The notes under the pieces: generated by a model
The model's database searches: none
Told to the model about the DNA's origin: nothing
The model's input: only the letters and a program-made list of their open reading frames with translations
Translations under genes and position numbers: made by a program
Shown here: positions 44,016 to 50,933 of the stretch, piece by piece
How positions within the stretch are numbered: the first letter of the stretch is position 1
Layout of the letters: every line of letters begins with the position of its first letter
Origin: Candidatus Zixiibacteriota bacterium
GTDB taxonomy: Bacteria; Zixibacteria; MSB-5A5; GN15; FEB-12
Direction: 5' to 3'
Assembly (NCBI GenBank): GCA_024278935.1
Contig: JAJRSF010000024.1
Coordinates: 1 to 64,000 of the forward strand
DNA: 64,000 bases

Positions 44016-44954
44016 ATGTACCAAATTGAAACAACTGAATGCAAGAAACTCTCAAGGAGAGAAATTGTGGAAACTTTACTACAAAATAAAAGTCGGTTTA
44101 TTCCCGATTATACATTGTTGTCGTCAGAAACTAATCTGAATTTTGATTCGTTATTATGGCACCTTGCTTTATATAAGAATTTTTCAAAAGAAGATTGCAA
44201 CATGATACAATCATTTATTCCAAAACATTGTTCCCTGTTTATAAAATCTGAAAATAGTTTTTTATTCCGTTCAGGTTCTTTTGATGCTATTAACGACTCT
44301 TTGAAATCAGAAATTCAATACGCTTACGATGCGACCTACGCCCAACAGATTATGACAGCGGAGAATGGTCTTATGAGAGTTCTCACTGTTCCGTTTACCG
44401 AAAATATTCTTATTGGCTTGGTATCGCCGTCCGGTTTATTTCAGACATCTGAGATTGAAGATATCTTTTTGCATAAGCTTCATGTCGCTCGGAATAGATA
44501 TAACGAAATTTTGCGAGCTGTTACTGAGATGCAAAAAATCACCAAACATACCGACCCTATAATAATCATTAATCGTTCGGACAATCAACTACTCACTTGC
44601 AATATAACTGCACTTACCTTTTTTAATCTCTCACAAAAAAGTTTATTAGATACAAATCTACAGAACTTACACAAAAATTATCCGAAAGCATCGAAGAGAA
44701 AAATTCATATTCGTAACTGCGTCGTTGGGAATACTGATTGTTCGCTTGTGCAGTTTACATTGAAAAATTCCGATTCATTTCATGTTGAGACAATCACGCA
44801 AGAGTTACAAACTCACGCAGATTATTTGTTTCAGTTTTATAAAGAAATACAAAAAGATAACAATATAAAATCAGATTCTTTTGATGCTTCTTTTATAGAG
44901 CTTGAAAGATGTTGTCTTGAAATTAAAAAGTTACGCAGCAAAGAAGAAAAATAA
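44016..44954 (+). CDS. PAS-like sensory protein of unknown output
   Basis: 312 residues without a kinase or DNA-binding domain. Residues from about 185 (DPIIIINRSDNQLLTCNITALTFFNLSQKSLLDTNLQNL) look like a PAS core; the preceding 180 residues could be a GAF-like fold (SLFIKSENSFLFRSGS...LRVLTVPFTENILIGLVSP). The C-terminal 30 residues are a charged helix. It is followed 27 nt later by a degenerate sigma54-activator-like gene and then by a GAF protein, all co-directional, which suggests a partner-switching or sensor unit. I do not recognise a named family. Confidence 0.6.
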   Translation: MYQIETTECKKLSRREIVETLLQNKSRFIPDYTLLSSETNLNFDSLLWHLALYKNFSKEDCNMIQSFIPKHCSLFIKSENSFLFRSGSFDAINDSLKSEIQYAYDATYAQQIMTAENGLMRVLTVPFTENILIGLVSPSGLFQTSEIEDIFLHKLHVARNRYNEILRAVTEMQKITKHTDPIIIINRSDNQLLTCNITALTFFNLSQKSLLDTNLQNLHKNYPKASKRKIHIRNCVVGNTDCSLVQFTLKNSDSFHVETITQELQTHADYLFQFYKEIQKDNNIKSDSFDASFIELERCCLEIKKLRSKEEK

Positions 44955-44981
44955 TAATTATAAACATATTGGAAAGAACAA

Positions 44982-46343
44982 ATGCAGTCACACATTAAGA
45001 TACTTACCGTAAATCTAAGGGTTGAGCTTTCTAAAAAACTTCTGGATAATATTTCAGAAAGCCAATACACAATTACAATGGTTGATTCTTTATACGCACA
45101 ATCAACAACAAACATGCTCGAAAAATACAACGTTGTGTTAGTGCAAACCGATAACGATCAATATTCTGCAGATCGGCTTTCATCGTTTTGTACAAGTAAT
45201 CCGTTTATCGAAATTATCGGGGTGCAATCATCAAGCGATGAAACACAGCATTCATTTATACAAGCAGGTCTGTTTGATCTGATTACTGAGAGCTGTTCGC
45301 AAGATGAGTTGACAATGGTTCTGCTTAAAGCAGCAAAGGCTCAAAAGAGCAAGTCCGAGTTGTCAGTATTAAAACAGTTTGTCGCTATGAATTACGGTTT
45401 TGACAATCTTGTTGGCGACTCAAAACAGGTGAAAATTTTAAGAGATAAAATGCAAAAAGTATCTCCTACAGACATTTCAGTTTTAATCACAGGTCCTTCC
45501 GGTTCAGGGAAATCACTTGCGGCGAAAATTATCCATCATCATTCGTACAGAAGAAAAAAACAGTTTGTTGTGCTTGATACTGTCTCTACCCCGACTCCAA
45601 TATTTGATGAAATCCTTTTTGGAGATGGAACTGCTCAAAATCTTTCTCTTCTTGAAAAAGCTGACAGAGGCACACTTTTTATAAAAGACATTCATCTGCT
45701 TTCATTGACAACTCAACAAAAACTAACTCAGTTTATGCATACGAATCGGTTAGAACATTCTGCCAACGGGAAAACGTTGTCGGTACGGTTTCTTTCCACA
45801 TCTAACCACAACTTACAAAATTTAGTAAACTCGGGTGCATTTGAAAAAGAACTTTATCATCTGTTGAGTGAAGTCTCGATTTCGATCCCAGCACTCCGCG
45901 ACAGACTTGATGATATAGAATCACTATCGGAATATTTTATCCGAAATATTTCTCATGCGACAAACCGACCAATGTTCTCGTTTAGCAGGACAGCACTTGA
46001 ACTACTTTACAGTCATCACTGGTCTGAAAATATCAGAGAGCTTGAGAACATTATCAAAAGAGCGGCTACGCTTTGCCGTACATCGCAGATTGAAGAAAGC
46101 GATATACTTTTTATTGAATCAGCAAACAGGTCATCGTCGACAAGTAGATTCACAGTCGACATGAGTGCCGATCAGGGTAATGGGATTCTTGATGAAGGAC
46201 AGCGGTCTCTCATCGTGAAAACTCTCAATGATAACAATTGGAATTTTACACAGACGGCACAAGAACTTGGTATAGGCAGAACTACTCTTTGGCGTAAAGT
46301 TAAAAAGTATAACCTCAAAAAAGAGTCGACAGAACTTGTCTGA
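44982..46343 (+). CDS. NtrC-like AAA+ regulator with degenerate receiver and no GAFTGA loop
   Basis: 453 residues. Residues 1-120 fold like a receiver, but the phospho-acceptor position reads VVLVQTDND (Gln/Thr for Asp). The AAA+ domain has Walker A GPSGSGKS (171-178). The L1 loop that should read LFGHxxGAFTGA is LFGDGTAQNLSLL (212-224), so the sigma54-contacting GAFTGA is deleted, and Walker B is TLFIKDI (D-E to K-D). The R-finger region (ALRDRLDDI) and a FIS-type HTH (FTQTAQELGIGRTTLWRKVKKY) are intact. It can probably bind DNA but not open sigma54 promoters; TyrR-like regulators are a precedent. Genes for PAS and GAF proteins flank it. Confidence 0.85.
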   Translation: MQSHIKILTVNLRVELSKKLLDNISESQYTITMVDSLYAQSTTNMLEKYNVVLVQTDNDQYSADRLSSFCTSNPFIEIIGVQSSSDETQHSFIQAGLFDLITESCSQDELTMVLLKAAKAQKSKSELSVLKQFVAMNYGFDNLVGDSKQVKILRDKMQKVSPTDISVLITGPSGSGKSLAAKIIHHHSYRRKKQFVVLDTVSTPTPIFDEILFGDGTAQNLSLLEKADRGTLFIKDIHLLSLTTQQKLTQFMHTNRLEHSANGKTLSVRFLSTSNHNLQNLVNSGAFEKELYHLLSEVSISIPALRDRLDDIESLSEYFIRNISHATNRPMFSFSRTALELLYSHHWSENIRELENIIKRAATLCRTSQIEESDILFIESANRSSSTSRFTVDMSADQGNGILDEGQRSLIVKTLNDNNWNFTQTAQELGIGRTTLWRKVKKYNLKKESTELV

Positions 46344-46360
46344 TAGATAGGATTGATATA

Positions 46361-46882
46361 ATGATTTCAAATCGTAGCTATTTATCGGAAGAAAGAGATT
46401 TGTCATTTAATTTTGAATCGGAACTACCACAAAAGGCTAATATCTCTGAGATATTTTGCGAAATAACGAGACGGCTTTTAGTAAATTTTGACATTAACAA
46501 AGGTGTCTTGGTTGTTCGTAATCAATCGGAGAATTCTTTTTTAGCAATTTCTACCTGGAACAATGGAGAATTTTTGGACGGTTTATCTATTTCGTTGCCT
46601 ACGGCTCCATCGTTGTTTGAACAGGTCGCAAATGATGGTAATGTATTTTCTGATAGTTATGCGGGAATATTTTCCGGTAACTTTTTTGAGAAAAAATTAC
46701 TTCTTGACCATAATAGTCGGTCGTATGTTTTGCATCCTCTCAAACATGAGGGAATTATAATCGGTATGATTGGTTATAGTTCTGAAGAGGATCTTGCATT
46801 TTCTGTTTTTGAGGAAGGTGTCCTGTTGGATATTACTGCTAAGTTTGCAAAATTGATTTCTGAGAGAGAAGAAATAATCTAA
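46361..46882 (+). CDS. GAF domain protein
   Basis: 173 residues consisting of one GAF-like domain: ISEIFCEITRRLLVNFDINKGVLVVRNQ, FLAISTW..., then RSYVLHPLKHEGIIIGMIGYSSEEDLAFSVFEEGVLLDITAKFAKLISER, the canonical GAF ending. No output domain. It follows the AAA+ regulator by 17 nt, so probably serves as its sensory partner. Ligand unknown. Confidence 0.75.
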   Translation: MISNRSYLSEERDLSFNFESELPQKANISEIFCEITRRLLVNFDINKGVLVVRNQSENSFLAISTWNNGEFLDGLSISLPTAPSLFEQVANDGNVFSDSYAGIFSGNFFEKKLLLDHNSRSYVLHPLKHEGIIIGMIGYSSEEDLAFSVFEEGVLLDITAKFAKLISEREEII

Positions 46883-46888
46883 CGGTTG

Positions 46889-47878
46889 TTAGTTATCTGA
46901 ACGAATTCTTCTGATTGCTCTGTTATGTTCGGCATTTGTTTTTGAAAAATAATGAGTGCCTTTATTGTCAGCCACAAAATAAAAATAGTCAGTCTGCTCT
47001 GGTGCAATCGCCGCTTTGATGGCAGCAAGCCCGGGAGAATTTATAGGTGTTGGCGGTAGACCTTTTTGCATATATGTATTGTATGGAGTTTTTTTTCGTA
47101 AATCTTTTCTATACAAGGATCTTGAGAGTCCTCCTAATCCATAAATAACAGTCGGATCCGCATCGAGTTTCATATTTATTTTCAAACGATTATGATATAC
47201 AGATGATACTAATTTTCGCTCTCCGCCTACCCCGGTTTCAGATTCAACAATCGATGCCATTATAATAATTTCATCATGCGATAAATTGTTCGGGAGGTTA
47301 TCAGACCAAATATCTTTGGTTTGTGATTTATACATTGCAACGAGTTCTCTGACAACTCTTTTTTCATCGATGCCCCAAGCAAAATAATATGTCTCGGGGA
47401 AAAGGTACCCTTCTAGTGATGGCACTTCAAGCGACTGCACAAAACTTGTATCATAGGCAAGGTTTCTGACAACAGCTGAGTCAAGTTCCATACGTTTGCC
47501 AATAAGTGCGGCTGTTTCCCAAATCATGTTTCCTTCGGGGATGGTCAGTTTTATACGAAGGAAATCACCATTGGCAAGTCGTTCTAAAACTGAACGACAG
47601 GAATTTTTACCGCTGAAATCATAACGACCGGGAGTCAGCTTTTTATCTATCCCTTTAAGTTGGGCAGGGTATTTAAACATTATTTTAGAAGTGATGACTT
47701 GGTTTTGTAATAGAGTCGAACTTATGTCTGAAAAGCTACTTCCTGATTTGATAATTAGTGTTACCGTATTATCTGCTAAATCTATTTCTTCGGTGTACAT
47801 TCGGTAGCATAAGATTGAAACTACGAGTGCTATGAATAACAGTAGTATGCTAATTTTCATATATAAATTTTGAAACAT
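46889..47878 (-). CDS. mltG: MltG, endolytic transglycosylase
   Basis: 329 residues with an N-terminal membrane anchor (ISILLLFIALVVSILCYRMYT), a LysM-like segment (VTLIIKSGSSFSDISSTLLQNQVI) and the YceG/MltG catalytic region: MASIVESETGVGGERKLVSSVYHNRL (catalytic Glu in ESETG), LDADPTVIYGLG and YNTYMQKGLPPTPINSPGLAAI. It cleaves nascent glycan strands at the membrane face and sets their length. ruvX lies 8 nt upstream. Confidence 0.96.
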   Translation of the reverse strand: MFQNLYMKISILLLFIALVVSILCYRMYTEEIDLADNTVTLIIKSGSSFSDISSTLLQNQVITSKIMFKYPAQLKGIDKKLTPGRYDFSGKNSCRSVLERLANGDFLRIKLTIPEGNMIWETAALIGKRMELDSAVVRNLAYDTSFVQSLEVPSLEGYLFPETYYFAWGIDEKRVVRELVAMYKSQTKDIWSDNLPNNLSHDEIIIMASIVESETGVGGERKLVSSVYHNRLKINMKLDADPTVIYGLGGLSRSLYRKDLRKKTPYNTYMQKGLPPTPINSPGLAAIKAAIAPEQTDYFYFVADNKGTHYFSKTNAEHNRAIRRIRSDN

Positions 47879-47886
47879 GAAGTCCC

Positions 47887-48315
47887 TTATTGCTGTTCTT
47901 CTAAAAAACGTTCGAGAATAATTACTGCCGCCAGTCGGTCGATTCTTTTTTTATCTTTGCCGACTTTTTGTCCATGGGCGTGAATGATTTTGGTCGCTTC
48001 GATAGATGATGCGAATTCGTCGACTCGATAAAGTTTACCGGTGTAGGTCTCTTGGAGTTTATTTATAAACTTGTCAATTTCAATACATTTGTCTGATTTA
48101 TCGCCTGATTTCAAAAGCGGGTAGCCGAAGATAACTGCGTTTGGATTGTATTCGTCGAGAAGTTTACGAATTTTTTCGAGTGCATCTTTTTGAGACTTTA
48201 CCTCGAGGGTTGTTAGTGCCGAGGCAATTATCCCCATCGGGTCTGATTTGGCAACGCCGATGCGACGACTGCCGTAGTCGATTGCTAAATATTCTTTATC
48301 GTATTGATCGTTCAT
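47887..48315 (-). CDS. ruvX: RuvX/YqgF, putative Holliday junction resolvase / rRNA maturation nuclease
   Basis: 142 residues with an RNase H-like fold: LAIDYGSRRIGVAKSDPMG at the N-terminus (catalytic Asp), VIFGYPLLKSGDKSDKC in the middle and YRVDEFASSIEATKIIHAHGQKVGKDKKRIDRLAAVIIL at the end. The order ruvX-mltG is common in bacteria. YqgF acts in 16S rRNA 5' processing and is essential in many species. Confidence 0.94.
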   Translation of the reverse strand: MNDQYDKEYLAIDYGSRRIGVAKSDPMGIIASALTTLEVKSQKDALEKIRKLLDEYNPNAVIFGYPLLKSGDKSDKCIEIDKFINKLQETYTGKLYRVDEFASSIEATKIIHAHGQKVGKDKKRIDRLAAVIILERFLEEQQ

Positions 48316-48400
48316 GACCTGAATGTAGACTATTTATAGTTTCAGGTCAAATAAAGATTATCGGCAAACAATGTTTGTGGTCAAATAATGTTTGATATAT

Positions 48401-48973
48401 TTAAAAGTGAAGATTTAAAGATATTCCAACCGAATTTGTTTGGGAAAAATATTTTGGTATAATATCCAATCTCGCATTAGACAAAGCAGCATTACTTTTG
48501 CGAACAGCTTTTTTTATTTTTGCGATATCATAAATTGCTGAGAAGACTATAACAGATGCTGATGTTACAAACAATATACCAGCACCAGCAGAGTTTGAAT
48601 TATTATCACCAAAATCAAAATCTGAAAAACTCCACGCTATAGCACTAGCCATCCCGATTACACCAGCTGACCTTATTGCTATTCCTTTCCAAGCACGACC
48701 TAGCATGCCGCCATAAAAATAACCTAACGATGGTCCAAAGACTAAACCTGGAATTGTAAACACGATTGTTGGAAGCGGCACAAGAGTACCGTATAGCGAC
48801 GATTTAAAGGCATGTGATTCTGATTTTAGTTTAAAAGAATCAACGTATTGAATCTCAGTTGTATCTGATTGCAGTTTAGATGTAGAGTTTTCTTGAGCAA
48901 ATGCTGTATGAGAGATTAAAACGATAAATATAAAAACAGGTACGAGCAGATTAGTTATTGATTTTTCAGACAT
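48401..48973 (-). CDS. Hypothetical exported protein with membrane segments
   Basis: 190 residues: signal peptide (LVPVFIFIVLISHTAFA), a polar stretch, then three hydrophobic glycine-rich segments (PLPTIVFTIPGLVFGPSLGYFYGGMLG, SAGVIGMASAIAWSF, SAGAGILFVTSASVIVFSAIY) and a C-terminal beta-like NSVGISLNLHF ending in an aromatic residue, as in outer membrane proteins. I recognise no family. It is separated from ruvX by about 85 nt. Confidence 0.6.
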   Translation of the reverse strand: MSEKSITNLLVPVFIFIVLISHTAFAQENSTSKLQSDTTEIQYVDSFKLKSESHAFKSSLYGTLVPLPTIVFTIPGLVFGPSLGYFYGGMLGRAWKGIAIRSAGVIGMASAIAWSFSDFDFGDNNSNSAGAGILFVTSASVIVFSAIYDIAKIKKAVRKSNAALSNARLDIIPKYFSQTNSVGISLNLHF

Positions 48974-49038
48974 ATAAATTCCCTTCGAATATACTTATAT
49001 TATGTCTCAAGCTTTAAAAAAAGTCAACTCTCAAAAAT

Positions 49039-49072
49039 AATAAGCGACAGACAATTTCGCCTGCCGCTTATT
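49039..49072 (-). terminator. Terminator-like hairpin downstream of the small RHH gene
   Basis: AATAAGCGACAG pairs with CTGCCGCTTATT (one mismatch), loop of about 10 nt; on the minus strand a T-rich tract follows. Confidence 0.6.
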
Positions 49073-49196
49073 TAATATAGTTTTACAAATCTTTTAGGGA
49101 TTTTACCTGACGGAGTTTACGAAATAGAGATATATATTCTTTTACCATAATCTCTTCTGCCGCCGAGAGACCTTACATCATTGGAATACCGATTTT

Positions 49197-49340
49197 TAAA
49201 ACCGCCCGCACCATGTCCGATGTTGTTCGGTCATATTTTTTAGCAAGAGATTTTATTTGTTCTTTGAGTTCATACGAAACAAAAATATTTAAACAATGTT
49301 CGCCTCGTAGTTTTTTAATCTGTTTTTTTTGTTCGCTCAT
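49197..49340 (-). CDS. Small ribbon-helix-helix (Arc/CopG-like) protein
   Basis: 47 codons: MSEQKKQIKKLRGEHCLNIF, VSYELKEQIKSLAKKY, DRTTSDMVRAV, then TAA. The pattern (beta strand HCLNIFVSYEL, helix LKEQIKSLAKKY, RTTSDMVRAV) is that of CopG/Arc-type DNA-binding proteins. A -1/+1 shift near the run of five A/T at 49193-49198 would add LKIGIPMM, which is the usual end of such a helix, so the last turn may be lost by a frameshift. It is only 20 nt downstream of the HTH gene at 49361 and probably co-transcribed. Its target is unknown. Confidence 0.65.
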
Positions 49341-49360
49341 TTTGTTGCTCCTTTTTTAGA

Positions 49361-49927
49361 TTAATGATATTTTTCATGTCCGATTAGAATCTGTGGTGAT
49401 TTGATTTTTATATTATACGATTTAGAAACATTCTGAATAATATGTTTCCATGTGCTTTTAGGGTCACGCATCAGAATCAGTTTGTCGATTTCTTTTTTGT
49501 ACGGTGAGTCGCAAATAAGACAGACCTGTTGGCTATCTTCTGTTACAGCAAATTGTTCTTTGACAAATTTTTTGAGATAGTTTTTCAGTTTTTTTACTGC
49601 TCTATTATGAAGCGATACCAGGCGATAGATTTCCCGTTCTGATTTTTCTGCTATTTCGATATATTTTTCGCCCATGAAATAAAAACGGATAATAAACTCA
49701 TGCTCATCATCGGTCAGTTTTTCAAGGGCAGCTTTGACTGCTTGTTCGATAATTTTTCTGCGGTTAATCTGCCGACTGCTCGGTTGTTCTTGTGAAATAT
49801 CAAAGCCTGATTCAAAAAGTTCGTCGATTGATATCTGCTCAATTTCATTTTTATGCGGTCCTCCCAATTTTGGATCGTAGCCTATTTCTACCAGCCAGTT
49901 TTGAAAAATAAGTCTGTTTTTTGCCAA
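49361..49927 (-). CDS. Sigma70 region 4-like HTH protein with C-terminal CxxC segment
   Basis: 188 residues. The middle (IIEQAVKAALEKLTDDEHEFIIRFYFMGEKYIEIAEKSEREIYRLVSLHNRAVKKLKNYL) has the form of a sigma factor region 4 / RNA polymerase sigma-type HTH. The C-terminus has VCLICDSPYKKEIDKLI (CxxC) and ends in a HEKYH, resembling the C-x2-C...H motif of small transposase- or phage-linked DNA-binding proteins. The N-terminus (FQNWLVEIGYDPKLGGPHKNEIEQISIDELFESG) is unique. Together with the ribbon-helix-helix gene it forms a small regulatory pair of unknown role. Confidence 0.55.
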   Translation of the reverse strand: MAKNRLIFQNWLVEIGYDPKLGGPHKNEIEQISIDELFESGFDISQEQPSSRQINRRKIIEQAVKAALEKLTDDEHEFIIRFYFMGEKYIEIAEKSEREIYRLVSLHNRAVKKLKNYLKKFVKEQFAVTEDSQQVCLICDSPYKKEIDKLILMRDPKSTWKHIIQNVSKSYNIKIKSPQILIGHEKYH

Positions 49928-50152
49928 ATGAATCTCCTTTTGTATCTAATTTGAAACCAAGTTACTACAAGGGAGTTTTTTGGCTATCAGATGCATTTCA
50001 CTACAAAAACTGTAGGAAAGTCAAGGCTGGGATGTGAATTTCACATGCTGAATGACAACAAGTTAGGAGAATAAAGAAACTAATTGATTTCACCGATAGA
50101 TATAGTATCATAAGATTCGTGTGATTTAATGTGAAAGATAAAGAGAGCGATT

Positions 50153-50932
50153 TTGGAACAATACAATTCAGATACACCATTAGCAGAACTGCCTGTCACA
50201 AAATTTGATATTTTTAAACAACAATTTTGGAATGTTAATTTTCAAGTTTCTAAAATGACTTATTTCTGTTTGGCTTTTATTTTTCTTTTTGTTTCTCAAG
50301 CATTTTTTGGTGACACAACTGACTTGTTTGCCAATATGGATGAAACGATAAGAATATTCACATACATCGTGACTATCATATCTCTTTGGATTTTATATGG
50401 GGTTATTTATTTAGCTGTTATAAAAGAGAAGACAACAGTCAATAGTATCGGTTTGGTAAAGCTTCGTGTTTTAGATTTTGCCCGCGGTTTTGCAATACTG
50501 ATGGCTCTCTTTGTAATCGCAACGATATTGACTTATTTCATGGCTCAGCTCGGGTATGTAATACCAGGTGAAGTAGAGATGTTTCTCCCTCAGGAATTAT
50601 TTGGAAAATTGTTATGGGTAGTCATGTCGTTTACGGCAGGGTTTTGTGAAGAGGCTGTTTTTCGGGGATATTTAATGACTCGGATTCGTCTGCTTGGAAA
50701 ATTCAATAGTTGGACTGTACCGGTAATTTTGTCATCACTGTTTTTTGGCATCCCACATTTGTATCAGGGGCTTGCCGGTGTTGTTGTGATAACTGCTGTT
50801 GGAGCTCTTTTTGCGGTTTCTTATGTTCGCTATAAAACAATCTGGCCGGCAGTTATAGCTCACTTTTTCTTAGACTTCTTAAATCTCTTTATTCCTTGGT
50901 TTGAATCTCTGTTTGAAAGAATAATGGGATAA
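50153..50932 (+). CDS. CPBP family intramembrane metalloprotease (CAAX-protease-like)
   Basis: 259 residues, six or more membrane segments. Motif 1 FCEEAVFRGYLMTRIRLLG (EExxxR) and motif 2 FGIPHLYQG (FxxxH), then VIAHFFLDF as motif 3, are the catalytic signature of the ABI/Rce1/CPBP family. The start is the TTG at 50153; a GAGAG is 7 nt upstream. Bacterial members act in peptide processing or immunity to bacteriocins, but no peptide gene is adjacent. Confidence 0.9.
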   Translation: MEQYNSDTPLAELPVTKFDIFKQQFWNVNFQVSKMTYFCLAFIFLFVSQAFFGDTTDLFANMDETIRIFTYIVTIISLWILYGVIYLAVIKEKTTVNSIGLVKLRVLDFARGFAILMALFVIATILTYFMAQLGYVIPGEVEMFLPQELFGKLLWVVMSFTAGFCEEAVFRGYLMTRIRLLGKFNSWTVPVILSSLFFGIPHLYQGLAGVVVITAVGALFAVSYVRYKTIWPAVIAHFFLDFLNLFIPWFESLFERIMG

Positions 50933-50933
50933 A

